A DNA stretch of 64,000 nt from Gracilimonas sp. (lineage in GTDB: Bacteria > Bacteroidota > Rhodothermia > Balneolales > Balneolaceae), in contig NZ_JAVJQO010000008.1 of the NCBI RefSeq assembly GCF_040218225.1, positions 1 to 64,000 of the forward strand, written 5' to 3'. Shown in pieces: positions 1 through 8,725 of this stretch. Numbering within the stretch: position 1 is the stretch's first letter; the number at the start of each line of letters is the position of its first letter. Both the position numbers and the translations under genes were made by a program. Below the pieces are notes generated by a model. It made no database searches. It worked only from the letters and a program-made list of their open reading frames with translations, and was not told where the DNA came from.

Positions 1-20
1 TTAAGTAATCATATGTTGTG

Positions 21-144
21 GTATAACAAGGCGTTTTAAATCGGACGCGGACGGGGTTCGATGGAAACTTGTTTGCAAGGAATTAATATCGCTACTTCAA
101 CTAAATTATAATCCCCGCGCCGTTTAAACGCTGGGCCGTTAGGC
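21..144 (+). other. Integron attC-like recombination site 1
   Basis: The site opens with GTATAAC (RYYYAAC type, 21-27) and closes with GTTAGGC (GTTRRRY type, 138-144), 124 nt in all. The inner arms are imperfectly complementary: GCGTTTTAAATCGGACGCGG on the left against CCGCGCCGTTTAAACGC on the right, with unpaired bases as in folded attC sites. The central part is shared almost word for word with the sites at 840 and 30320. The outermost bases GGTATAAC belong to a cassette that lies mostly before the window. I see the bases; calling it attC is inference from known attC architecture. Confidence 0.75.
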
Positions 145-161
145 CAACAAACCTATTCATC

Positions 162-833
162 ATGAATATTAAGAATTACATTTCGCTACTTTTTATACTG
201 GCGCTTTTAATTCCATCTAGCTATGGAAGTAATATTTATACTGTTCAGGCTGACTCTGCTACGATTGATAAAATTCAAATGAATCATAGAAATCTAGCTA
301 CTAAAATTGATTCATTACAAAAAGAACTTGATAAGTTTCAAATTTCTGAAAATTATTTTTCTTCGATACTTCAATCACAAACTGCAATATTTACTGGAAT
401 TGTAACTCTCTTATTATTCTTCTTTGGATTAATTGGGTGGCAAGCATATTTAAAAAAACACGAAAATCGACTAGATATTCTTGATGAGTGGAAAAATAAT
501 TTTGAGAAAGAATATCAGGATCTTAGGAAAACAAGCGACGAAATCAAATTTAATGCATTCAGAGCAAGTTACCATGTCCTAGAAAATGAATGGAAATTTA
601 TATATGCGGTCAGACTTGCAGAATATTTTGTAGACATCAAAGATAATAAAGGTGCACTTACTTGGTTGGGGCATGCAAAAAATGATTTTAACCAAGTAAC
701 AAAAATCATGAAACTGTATAAATATAATTCCTATCAATTGTTACAAGAACTTGAAGCCAATAATGACGAATCACTAGGTGAGAAAGCTAGAGAGTTACGT
801 AAATTGATAGAAAGTAAAACTGAAATGAAGTGA
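162..833 (+). CDS. Cassette-borne membrane protein with coiled coil, unknown function
   Basis: I do not recognise a family in this 223-residue protein. It starts with a hydrophobic signal-like segment (residues 8-22, ending SSYGSN), then a polar heptad-like stretch rich in I, L, K and Q (about 32-66) that may form a coiled coil. One transmembrane helix follows (about 73-95, FTGIVTLLLFFFGLIGW), then a charged helical C-terminal half. It lies alone between two attC-like sites and reads in the usual cassette direction. Its cassette ends are exactly complementary (GTTAGGCC at 138-145, GGCCTAAC at 839-846), which marks it as one complete gene cassette. It is very AT-rich compared with the core genes further on, consistent with foreign origin. 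Confidence 0.75.
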   Translation: MNIKNYISLLFILALLIPSSYGSNIYTVQADSATIDKIQMNHRNLATKIDSLQKELDKFQISENYFSSILQSQTAIFTGIVTLLLFFFGLIGWQAYLKKHENRLDILDEWKNNFEKEYQDLRKTSDEIKFNAFRASYHVLENEWKFIYAVRLAEYFVDIKDNKGALTWLGHAKNDFNQVTKIMKLYKYNSYQLLQELEANNDESLGEKARELRKLIESKTEMK

Positions 834-839
834 ATGTTG

Positions 840-961
840 GCCTAACAAGCGTTTTAAATCGGACGCGGACGGGGTTCGATGGAACTTGATTGCCAGGAAT
901 TAATTTCGCTACTTCAAAGAAATTATAATCCTTGTGGCGCTAAAAGGTCTGGCCGCTAAGT
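840..961 (+). other. Integron attC-like recombination site 2, 3' arm diverged
   Basis: Left end GCCTAAC (840-846), followed by AAGCGTTTTAAATCGGACG and a centre nearly identical to site 1. The right arm has drifted: where site 1 has CCGCGCCGTTTAAACGCTGGG, this copy reads CTTGTGGCGCTAAAAGGTCTGG. The terminal box is GCTAAGT (955-961), one mismatch from GTTRRRY. The loss of arm pairing suggests a decayed or weakly active site. Confidence 0.7.
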
Positions 962-971
962 AAGCATTGAG

Positions 972-1451
972 ATGAATAAACATCATAAATCATCAAAAGA
1001 TAACAAATACCCAAAGATTGTAGATCTCTGGATTTATCAAAGTGAGCTGTTTTGGAGAACTGTTTATTCTGTACCATTTGTAGCGATCGCAATTTTAGCA
1101 GGTTGGTACGCCTTAATAAGTAATGAGCAACTTTTATTAGGTCAATCACTACTGGTTGCTGGTATTTTAATTATGTTTGTTCAGATGTTAATCCTTTACA
1201 GGATGTCTCAATACCTAAATGCATTTAAGAAAGAAGCAAGAAAGCAAAACCATTTACCGAAAGTCGAAGATGCTCTATTGGGTTTGACAGGATATAGAAT
1301 TGGAACATCAGTTCCCGTAATTCTAATTGGCTTATTTTTGTTTATTCTGATCTTATATCCCAAATTTGAAGTAAGTGATAATCATGAAAGAGAGAATGAA
1401 GTATCCACAGAAATAAGAAAAGATTCACTTAAAAAAGGTTCTCTAAAATAG
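972..1451 (+). CDS. Cassette-borne three-helix membrane protein, unknown function
   Basis: A 159-residue protein with three predicted membrane helices at about 33-50 (VPFVAIAILAGWYALI), 55-77 (LLLGQSLLVAGILIMF) and 113-131 (PVILIGLFLFILILY). A basic loop lies between helices 2 and 3 and the tail is charged (EVSTEIRKDSLKKG). I cannot assign a family. The gene begins about 10 nt after the right box of attC-like site 2, the usual place for the first gene of a cassette. No attC follows the stop codon: only an isolated GTTAGAC at 1466-1472 resembles a terminal box. This cassette has therefore probably lost its own site and is fixed at the chromosome junction. Confidence 0.7.
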   Translation: MNKHHKSSKDNKYPKIVDLWIYQSELFWRTVYSVPFVAIAILAGWYALISNEQLLLGQSLLVAGILIMFVQMLILYRMSQYLNAFKKEARKQNHLPKVEDALLGLTGYRIGTSVPVILIGLFLFILILYPKFEVSDNHERENEVSTEIRKDSLKKGSLK

Positions 1452-1537
1452 ATTAATGTCATAAAGTTAGACCCTGCCAAACGTTCCAAATTGAACTGCC
1501 GACATATATGACAGGGACCCAATTCGGATTCTTAATT

Positions 1538-2281
1538 TTAAACTCCTGGTTCTTCCACCATACCAATCGGGGAACCTTTGGCCTTTGCGCGTATCCACTT
1601 GAAAAGTGCGTATACTATCAATGACCATGTCACCAGTATAACTTCCAGAACCAAAATGTATGCAGGCCAGGGGGGTAAAAGACTGAAAAAAGTAGTTCCC
1701 GGTGGTTTTCCCATCACGTACATGTAGTTACTGCCCAGCAGCAGGTTGATTCCAAAGATGAGTCCTGCCGCTACATTTAGCCATCCCACGGTTCGCAGGA
1801 TGTCTTTACGTTCAAGATCCCACTTCCAGATGAGGGCGGGATACAGGGCCAGCAGCACGAGCCCCATGTGCACCATCCAGTACCGGATGGCATCATAATG
1901 AAATAATGAAAACTGAACCGAGGGCGTCAGGTTGGCTTGAGAAACTCCCAAAACGATCCAGAAGAAGACGGTTCCCCAGACTTTGCGGCTTTTGGTGAAA
2001 TACACCCAGATCAATACAAATGGCAGGAAATTGCATAAATGCAGTGGGATGTCATGTTTCACATCAAAGGTGCCCAGATACATATTTACAGGTACCTTCA
2101 GAAGTTGTGTAATGGATAATAAAACAGCGATGCCAAGCAGCACTTTCCGTTGTGCAGGTTCTGGCCAGGAACCAAGCATCCGGAAAAACAGGAAGCCAAT
2201 GAACAGAAATCCGGTTAGGAGCAGGAGATGTTCCGTATCATAGGAGGCAAACAGATGCGTTGTTTCAAATAAGGAATTCAA
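1538..2281 (-). CDS. TIGR02206/YwaF-like integral membrane protein
   Basis: The protein has 247 residues and about six or seven hydrophobic helices. Features typical of the TIGR02206 (YwaF, TP0381) family are the N-terminal tyrosine/histidine segment (SYDTEHLLLLTGF), a conserved middle with DIPLHLCNFLPF, and the C-terminal LLGSNYMYVMGKPPGTTFFSLLPPWPAYI, whose core NYMY-GKP and PWPxYI motifs are characteristic. No biochemical role is established for the family. The gene stands alone, transcribed toward the cassette cluster, and its stop codon lies 86 nt from the last cassette gene, so it marks where ordinary chromosome resumes. ATG start; the first helix follows directly. Confidence 0.8.
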   Translation of the reverse strand: MNSLFETTHLFASYDTEHLLLLTGFLFIGFLFFRMLGSWPEPAQRKVLLGIAVLLSITQLLKVPVNMYLGTFDVKHDIPLHLCNFLPFVLIWVYFTKSRKVWGTVFFWIVLGVSQANLTPSVQFSLFHYDAIRYWMVHMGLVLLALYPALIWKWDLERKDILRTVGWLNVAAGLIFGINLLLGSNYMYVMGKPPGTTFFSLLPPWPAYILVLEVILVTWSLIVYALFKWIRAKAKGSPIGMVEEPGV

Positions 2282-2919
2282 AGGGTATGGAGGTATGAGT
2301 TATCTTTGAGAAAAAGTTAATAACCGGAAATTTGATTCAAAATAAAAGAGCGGATGCTTCATGAGTGAACTCAGCCGCTAAAGAAGTCAAACTGATTTTC
2401 TGGAAAATAGAGTTGACGTTCAAGTGGGCGAAATACATAGCTCCGTGTTGTTTGTTAAAACAATTTCACAAGGATACCGATGACTATGGAATTCCAGTCG
2501 GTTGAGAGGCTATTTCTGTGAATAGGATTAATAGCGATGTATTAAAGCTAAAATTTGCTTTCCCGAACGTTTATAACCTCTGTATTTGAATGAAGCAGCT
2601 TACTTGGACCTTCACTTTTGATAGGCAATTAGTCAAAACTTGATAATGCCCCAGTAATTTGTTTTAAATTGTTACATCAAGTTATTGAAAAATGACTTGG
2701 CATTTTAATACAGACACATTAGGTAAAAGACCTGTTAAATAGCATTTTGAGAGTAAAATAGGGGCACAACAAAAAATAAGTAAAGCAGATTAAATTCTGT
2801 TTTGCTCTACCAATAAAAAATCTTCAGGTCCTCAATTCTGACCATAATTAAGATTATAGTCAATGTGATAGCAGGTCACTTTTTGAATTAAAACTAAGAA
2901 TAGAGAATAAGGGGTTACA
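2282..2919. other. Intergenic region, no gene seen
   Basis: An AT-rich stretch between two divergently oriented genes. I find no open frame with convincing composition, no tRNA-like fold and no copy of the attC or palindromic repeats seen elsewhere. The only structure is an arm pair AGCGG (2349-2353) and CCGCT (2375-2379) around a small GAGTGAACTC palindrome, with no T-tract after it. Promoters for both flanking genes must lie here, but I cannot place them. Confidence 0.5.
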
Positions 2920-3660
2920 ATGTATTCAAGGTTAATTAAGCCAATAGCTTTAGCTACAGGAATATGTACAATTTTAATGTGCACCACATCCTGCAATATT
3001 TTCAACAGCAACGGCGGCAATAATTCTGATGATGAATTACCTCCTGAAGTAAAAGAAATAGTACCAGATGACCTGCTTGCCACTGTTGAAGACAGTTTAG
3101 GCGTATCGGTTAACCGAGGCAGCAGTCCGCCGAATATCGAAAGTTTATTAGCGGGTACACAGAAGGCGAAGCCTCCTGAGGGAGTCACAGTAATAATGGA
3201 GCCTTTTGAATTGGTTGAAACAGTGGTGCCGGATGATGATGAAGACCAGTTGTTCTACGACATGTATGTGAGAATGGGCAACCAGAACACAGACAATGAG
3301 GAAATTGATATCAGTATGAGGCATAGACAACAGTCCGTATCTACGGGTTTAGGAGGGTACATTACAGGAGAAGACAGCAGCTTTACGATATTTGCCGAAC
3401 AAGAGTCGGAGCGTGAGGGGGAAACCATCAGATCGGTACGTGTTTTTTCCGGAATTGTCACAGAAGATGGAATTGACAACCCTCAGCTTGCACTTATGAT
3501 GAAAGAGAATGCAGGTTTCGATGACATCATTCCCAACGGTACCGGAAGGTCGTTTGATGACGGGGACGGACTTGCCGAAATAGATGAATGGCCGGAAGGA
3601 GATGCTAGCCAGTCTGAACCATCCGAGCTGATTCTTTTAGAGAGACTGCCTGAGAAATAG
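2920..3660 (+). CDS. Lipoprotein of unknown function
   Basis: A 246-residue protein with a hydrophobic leader and a lipobox around CTTSC (Cys25), so probably membrane-anchored and facing the periplasm or surface. After the anchor comes a short N/G/D/E-rich linker (NSNGGNNSDDELPPEVKE) typical of exposed lipoproteins. The body has no motif I recognise; it is acidic, ends in a D/G/E-rich stretch (SFDDGDGLAEIDEWPEGDASQ) and lacks conserved Cys or His pairs that would suggest an enzyme. The next gene, 75 nt downstream on the same strand, encodes a very large secreted protein with a T9SS tail. The two may be co-transcribed and act together outside the cell, but nothing in the sequence proves that. 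Confidence 0.75.
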   Translation: MYSRLIKPIALATGICTILMCTTSCNIFNSNGGNNSDDELPPEVKEIVPDDLLATVEDSLGVSVNRGSSPPNIESLLAGTQKAKPPEGVTVIMEPFELVETVVPDDDEDQLFYDMYVRMGNQNTDNEEIDISMRHRQQSVSTGLGGYITGEDSSFTIFAEQESEREGETIRSVRVFSGIVTEDGIDNPQLALMMKENAGFDDIIPNGTGRSFDDGDGLAEIDEWPEGDASQSEPSELILLERLPEK

Positions 3661-3735
3661 TACTGACAGACAAGTACCCAGGCAGAATTCAAACCAGTTA
3701 TTCCTAGGAATATTTTTAAACAGCTTTGATCTATT

Positions 3736-6700
3736 ATGAATAGTTACGAGAGAACATTGGCCGATAAAAATAGAGTTCTAATTTTAGCTCTGCTTTTGTT
3801 TTTATTTCCGGCCTTTCTTCACGCACAAAACATTCAAGTCAATTCAAATTCAAGTACAGCCGAGTCTGTATCGCTGATTAATGATTTAGAACCCGGTTGG
3901 TATTTTTATCCCTATTTCACGGTTTTGGGATTTGAGTATAATTTTGAAGAGTTTTACCTGTCGAGAGTGGAAGTAGAATCCGTTAATGATATTTGGGCCA
4001 TTGGAGCAGGTAAGACATTTGCAGGGGATTACAAGGGACTTTTTATGCATTACCGGTCAGGTAGCTGGGAAGTAGAAGATGAATTTAATCTCTCCACGGA
4101 AAATGATACCGCTCTTACATCCCTGCCACTTATCATACCGGATAACAATTTACCGCTTTACTCCAGTGGCTATAACCTGAGGCAATACACTTCCAATGCT
4201 GTTGATGTTATAAATCCACAAAATTCAGCTATGCCGGAACCTATGGATGAAGGTCAGGAACGAATCGTTGATATGATAGAACATGAACAAGAAGATCGCT
4301 TGTTGATGCTAACCAGCTATCCGAGATTGTTATCCTATAATGAAGACGATGGATGGGCAGTATATGATACATCAAACAGTCCCTTGCCTGCTCCTCAACC
4401 GGATAGTATTAACATTGGAACAGAGCTCCCTGCAAGGCACATGGCAATGGCCAACGGGGCCTTATGGATAACCACTCATCGCGAAGGAGATGGGCTCATA
4501 AAGAAAGAAGGCAGCAATTGGGAAGTGTTCACGCCTCAAAACTCAGACTTGCCGAGCAGTTTGGTTTCATCCATTGTGGCACAGCAGGATGGACAACTAT
4601 GGATTGGTACTTTGCCTGCTGAATCCGGTACACAAAGTGGCGGACTTGTGCATATTAAAAATGGAAACTGGACAGTAATGACCACCGGTGATGGCCTGCC
4701 AAATAACCGTGTAAGAGTTCATACCTATGAAGATGCAGGAGACTATTTACTGGCTACTTTTGGTGAATTTACCGATCAGGCCGATTCCACACATTATGGA
4801 TACCTGGCGGAGTATGATGGACAAGAATGGACAGTGATAGCGGAGAAAGATGAGTTCTATAATTACCTGGGATGGATATCTGTGGATGGTGACCAGAATA
4901 AATGGATGTCCGGTGATTTCAATGTGTTAAACGCCGGCGTAGCAAGCCTGAACCAAGTTTATGTATCCCTGACCGATGCCCCTGAAGACGGAGGTTATTA
5001 TCAGGCCGGCAGTGATTTTTACCTTGACTGGGAATCAGGAAGCCGGATAGACAGCGTAGCTTTAGAATACTCGACGGATGGGGGAGAAACATGGCAATTA
5101 GAAGAGGACGGACTGGAACCTGAGGAAGTTCTGCATGAATACATATTTCCGGATGAACAATCAGAGAATTTCAAACTGAGAGTTTCGGCCGAAAACATCG
5201 AAGATGTAACGGATGAGTCGCCCACTTTTACAGTATTGGATCCCGATGAACCTTTTTATCACCTGAGAAATCTGGAAACCAATCAGACGTACGAGGTGTA
5301 CGATCCTCAAGTACATGGGTGGCGAATGGCAAACAGGGCAAGCGTAATGTGGACCCAGGATCTATGGCAAAACATTGAGTATGAAGGCCCGCTTGATTAC
5401 TTATTAGGCGGAGAACAGCGTGATTTTCCAAGTTTTAACTCACTGGTGGAGGCGTTTGGAGAAGATCGAACTATTGCAGGTTATACTCTGGGTTTTAACA
5501 ATATTATACCCACGCTAAGTGCATCGGTTTGGTGGGGAGTGCTCAGGGAGATGGGATTCAATGGTGTTTGCCATGGGTTCTCTGTTACCAACTTAATTAG
5601 TTTTACAGACGGCAAGCAGGAGCTGGGGCAGTTGGGAGCTAATATAACCGGTGATAGCTTATACAGTGCTGAAGTAAATAACGAAATTCGGAAGATGATC
5701 AACAAAGTTTGGGTGCGGCAATGGTCAGCTGATCATTTTCCAACTCAATTAATCGGCACCCTGAGTGAAGATCTTCTTGAGAACCTTGCTGAAAAGGCAG
5801 AGAATGATGAAGAAATAACTTTGGAAGATATACAACAAAGTGATTTAGTTTTTGCTCCCCCCGTGCAGACTTTGGAAGAGCTTAAGACTATGTTGGATAC
5901 TCCTGGTCCGGGCGTAAACTACCAGCCATTAATTATGGTTCAAAATGGCACCTTTACCTCTATCCACTCCGTGGTTCCATATAAGCTGGAACAGAGAGAA
6001 GATAATCCTGAGATATGGAAAATTTATATCCACGACAGTAATTATCCGGCGGACAACAGTACTTTTGTAGAAGTGGATACCCAAGCAAATACTTTTGTGT
6101 ATAATGAACCCGGTACCAACGGAAATCCCAGATATTTCGGTCAAACCGGTTTGTTCCTGGCCGACCCTATTGAAGATTATAAAACGGAATCGAGGATGCT
6201 TAAGGAACCCCAGGAGAAGGAAGGTAATATCCGAAATCAAATTACAGGACTTGAAGACATAGGCTATATGTTTGCTTTGGTAGATTCTGAAAATAATCTG
6301 CGAATCACCGATAGCCAGGGGAATGTTACTTCTCTTGAAGGTGATGAAAACTCTACCGAAATACCCGGTTCATTTCCCGTCATTCCTCTTGTGGGAGGAG
6401 AGCATGAGCCGATAGGATACTACCTGGTGGATGATGAGTACGAGGTAGAACTGGAATATACCGGGCAGGAACAGGGTTCATTTACAGCCTTTACAGGAAA
6501 TTCAGTGTATAAATATATAAACCATGAACCTGCTTCTGAAAGTGTTGATGAACTCAGGTATGGAAATTCAATTTCAATTTCAGGAGACAACCAACAGTTT
6601 GACCTTGAAGCTTACAATCTTACCGAAGATGAAGAACAGGTATTTCGACTGATGGATGTATCAGTTAGCGGGAGTGATTCTGTGACGGTTCAGCTTGAAA

Positions 6701-7242
6701 ACGGTAATGAGCTGAATGTAGAAAATTATGCAGGTGCTACTACACTCGACCTGGAGTTAAGGACTAACTTTGGGGGAGAAGACTACTTCAGGTATGAGGA
6801 CCTGGAACTAAACGAGTCATCGGGATATAAGATGGTGGTTGACAGTTGGGATAATCTGGAAGAACAGGAAGTAACCCTGAGAATTGATGACAACATGGAT
6901 GGGAGGTACGAGAATTCTGAAAATCTAACGAGCATAGCTACCTCTTCCGAAGAAAATGAACAAACCGAAGAGTTGCCTCAGAGGTTTAACCTGGGGCAGA
7001 ACTATCCCAATCCATTTAATCCTTCTACCACAATTGGATACAGCTTACCTGAACCCGCCGAGGTAGAAATCAAAGTGTATGATATGCTGGGAAGAGAAGT
7101 TAAAACATTAGTAAATGACTTCAGGAATGCAGGACAACATAAGGTAACATTTGATTCCGGAAACCTCTCCAGTGGAATTTACATTTACAAAATCAGGGCT
7201 GGTAATTACACCAATTCCAAAAAAATGACGCTGTTGAAATAA
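3736..7242 (+). CDS. Giant secreted protein: propeller-like N-half, papain-like triad, T9SS C-terminal tail
   Basis: 1168 residues. Signal peptide 1-31 (LLLFLFPAFLHAQ). Residues about 55-390 carry repeated two-component-sensor-type propeller blades (WAIGAG, LWITTHREGDGL, GQLWIGTLP, NWTVMTTGDGLPNNRVR). A beta-sandwich segment follows (about 420-500, DWESGSRIDSVALEYSTDGG). The middle part resembles papain-fold peptidases: Cys612 in NGVCHGFSVTNL, His744 in SIHSVVPYKL and Asp767 in YIHDSNYP occur in the right order and context. The last roughly 80 residues form a Por-secretion (type A) sorting domain (NLGQNYPNPFNPSTTIGYSL, then SSGIYIYKIRAG and KKMTLLK), which directs export by the type IX system. 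The protease assignment is inference from three short motifs; substrate and partners are unknown. Confidence 0.75.
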   Translation: MNSYERTLADKNRVLILALLLFLFPAFLHAQNIQVNSNSSTAESVSLINDLEPGWYFYPYFTVLGFEYNFEEFYLSRVEVESVNDIWAIGAGKTFAGDYKGLFMHYRSGSWEVEDEFNLSTENDTALTSLPLIIPDNNLPLYSSGYNLRQYTSNAVDVINPQNSAMPEPMDEGQERIVDMIEHEQEDRLLMLTSYPRLLSYNEDDGWAVYDTSNSPLPAPQPDSINIGTELPARHMAMANGALWITTHREGDGLIKKEGSNWEVFTPQNSDLPSSLVSSIVAQQDGQLWIGTLPAESGTQSGGLVHIKNGNWTVMTTGDGLPNNRVRVHTYEDAGDYLLATFGEFTDQADSTHYGYLAEYDGQEWTVIAEKDEFYNYLGWISVDGDQNKWMSGDFNVLNAGVASLNQVYVSLTDAPEDGGYYQAGSDFYLDWESGSRIDSVALEYSTDGGETWQLEEDGLEPEEVLHEYIFPDEQSENFKLRVSAENIEDVTDESPTFTVLDPDEPFYHLRNLETNQTYEVYDPQVHGWRMANRASVMWTQDLWQNIEYEGPLDYLLGGEQRDFPSFNSLVEAFGEDRTIAGYTLGFNNIIPTLSASVWWGVLREMGFNGVCHGFSVTNLISFTDGKQELGQLGANITGDSLYSAEVNNEIRKMINKVWVRQWSADHFPTQLIGTLSEDLLENLAEKAENDEEITLEDIQQSDLVFAPPVQTLEELKTMLDTPGPGVNYQPLIMVQNGTFTSIHSVVPYKLEQREDNPEIWKIYIHDSNYPADNSTFVEVDTQANTFVYNEPGTNGNPRYFGQTGLFLADPIEDYKTESRMLKEPQEKEGNIRNQITGLEDIGYMFALVDSENNLRITDSQGNVTSLEGDENSTEIPGSFPVIPLVGGEHEPIGYYLVDDEYEVELEYTGQEQGSFTAFTGNSVYKYINHEPASESVDELRYGNSISISGDNQQFDLEAYNLTEDEEQVFRLMDVSVSGSDSVTVQLENGNELNVENYAGATTLDLELRTNFGGEDYFRYEDLELNESSGYKMVVDSWDNLEEQEVTLRIDDNMDGRYENSENLTSIATSSEENEQTEELPQRFNLGQNYPNPFNPSTTIGYSLPEPAEVEIKVYDMLGREVKTLVNDFRNAGQHKVTFDSGNLSSGIYIYKIRAGNYTNSKKMTLLK

Positions 7243-7757
7243 TGAGCTGATTTCTTTGGCTCTTATTGGTTGAGTTTTTGAGTCCAGTTCCGGGATTTTT
7301 AGTTTCTGCTCTTACTTTTCATCCAAAAAAATCTCGAAAGAAGAGTAGGCTGAATACCTAATAATACATTCGGTCGAAATATATTGCTTTCGGTAACTAT
7401 GGACTGATTGCTTAGCTGATTAATAAATCATGTAATAAAAAAAAGTTAGAGCACTAAATGGTGTGATTCTTTTACTGCCCCTGGCCGGTTTAACAGGTAC
7501 GTACTTTTGTAAATGCCTAGCAGAGGCTAAGCCTGGAGGAAAGCCGGATTGTTGTAACACAGGATCGGATATCTTTATCAACTACAGGTACACGCTCAAA
7601 AAAAAAAAGACGGAGCGTACCTGGTAATTGCCGTTGCGTATGCTTATTAGGATAGTGTTTGATTTAGGCCAAATTGCTTGCTCTTGCCAAATATTCAATA
7701 TTTTGTTAGATAGAAGCGTTAAAAGCCCGCATGTCCTGTTCTTTTGAATTTCTATAT
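7243..7757. other. Intergenic region with a possible small Cys-rich gene remnant
   Basis: No normal gene. A frame from 7442 to 7627 reads a hydrophobic stretch (GVILLLPLAGLTGTYF) followed by KCLAEAKPGGKPDCCNTGSD and a basic tail, which looks like the core of a small exported peptide. It has no ATG (an in-frame stop lies just upstream; only GTG at 7463 is available) and contains a run of 11 A. It may be a decayed gene or chance. Confidence 0.3.
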
Positions 7758-8603
7758 ATGAGCAATTTAAAACAATTTTATCCATCCTTCCGACTTTTGC
7801 CTTCCGGCGGGCTGTTTTCTGCGGCTCATAAAAAGTATTTCATCTGGTTTTGTGCCTTCTGGGTTTTTATTGCTGTTCTGGAATTTGGACAGGATTACAT
7901 CAGCTCTGTTTTGCAGGACAACACATTCAGAATAGGGGAGTCGCTTTCGTACAAGCTTTTCTGGCCGTTATTTATTCCGTTTTTTATCGCTTTGGATTAC
8001 GGGCTTGCTAAAGCGGATGAGGCTTTGTCAGGAGTATGGTATGTGTGTGCCCTGATCTTACAGACGGTAGTGATCACTTTCATCCATCTGCTTGTATTCT
8101 CGTTGATTTTATTCGGGGTTTCTATTCTCATTCATGACAACCCGATGACCCTGTTATTTTTGCTGTATGAAAAACTATCCAGCCGGCTGTATATCGCGTT
8201 GTCAATCTACAGCACGTTGTCTGTGTTGAGCGTCTTCCTGAAGAGCAGAAGATCCCGGGAGGGAGTTCAGGCCAAGGTTCAGCCAAAAACCATCACGGTA
8301 AAGAATGGCAGAAGTGCTGTACTGGTTGAGATTGCTGATATTAAATGGATTAGCTCTGACGGGGGCTATCTTGATATTCACACCGATAACCAAAAACATG
8401 TGATACTTGACAGCCTGAAAAATATCATCCAAACCCTGCCGGAGAATTTTAAGCGTATTCATAAATCCACTATTGTGAATATCGCCCGGATTAAGAAATT
8501 GCAGTCGCGCGGTAACGGAGATTATGATGTAATTCTGGATGATGACAGGGAACTTCGTCTCAGCCGGAATTACACAAAAGAACTCAGGGGAAACCTGCTG
8601 TAG
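7758..8603 (+). CDS. Membrane-anchored LytTR-family transcriptional regulator
   Basis: About 281 residues from the ATG at 7758; an in-frame ATG at 7731 would add MSCSFEFLY, which looks less like a natural start. The N-terminal half has four hydrophobic helices (YFIWFCAFWVFIAVLEF; LFWPLFIPFFIALDYGL; VCALILQTVVITFIHLLVF; LYIALSIYSTLSVLSVFL). The last 95 residues form a LytTR DNA-binding domain: ITVKNGRSAVLVEIADIKWI, then DGGYLDIHT, RIHKSTIVNIARIKKLQ and ELRLSRNYTKELR. This pattern (membrane helices directly attached to LytTR, no receiver domain) is known for one-component regulators in Bacteroidota relatives. It may control the dioxygenase/YceI genes that follow 120 nt downstream, but no operator is visible to prove it. 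Confidence 0.85.
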   Translation: MSNLKQFYPSFRLLPSGGLFSAAHKKYFIWFCAFWVFIAVLEFGQDYISSVLQDNTFRIGESLSYKLFWPLFIPFFIALDYGLAKADEALSGVWYVCALILQTVVITFIHLLVFSLILFGVSILIHDNPMTLLFLLYEKLSSRLYIALSIYSTLSVLSVFLKSRRSREGVQAKVQPKTITVKNGRSAVLVEIADIKWISSDGGYLDIHTDNQKHVILDSLKNIIQTLPENFKRIHKSTIVNIARIKKLQSRGNGDYDVILDDDRELRLSRNYTKELRGNLL

Positions 8604-8725
8604 CTTTTCTACTCATCTTGTGCAACGAATTACTCATCTTATATAATTGCATTCTTCAGGGCTTATCGGGATGACTACATTGAGGCAGAAGCACATTCTG
8701 TTCAATAAATCAAAATCCAGTTGCT

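Noticed and set aside
50-66. GGGTTCGATGG resembles a tRNA T-loop
   Set aside because: It recurs in the attC-like copies at 840 and 30320 with no acceptor stem, D arm or anticodon arm around it; it is part of the attC centre.
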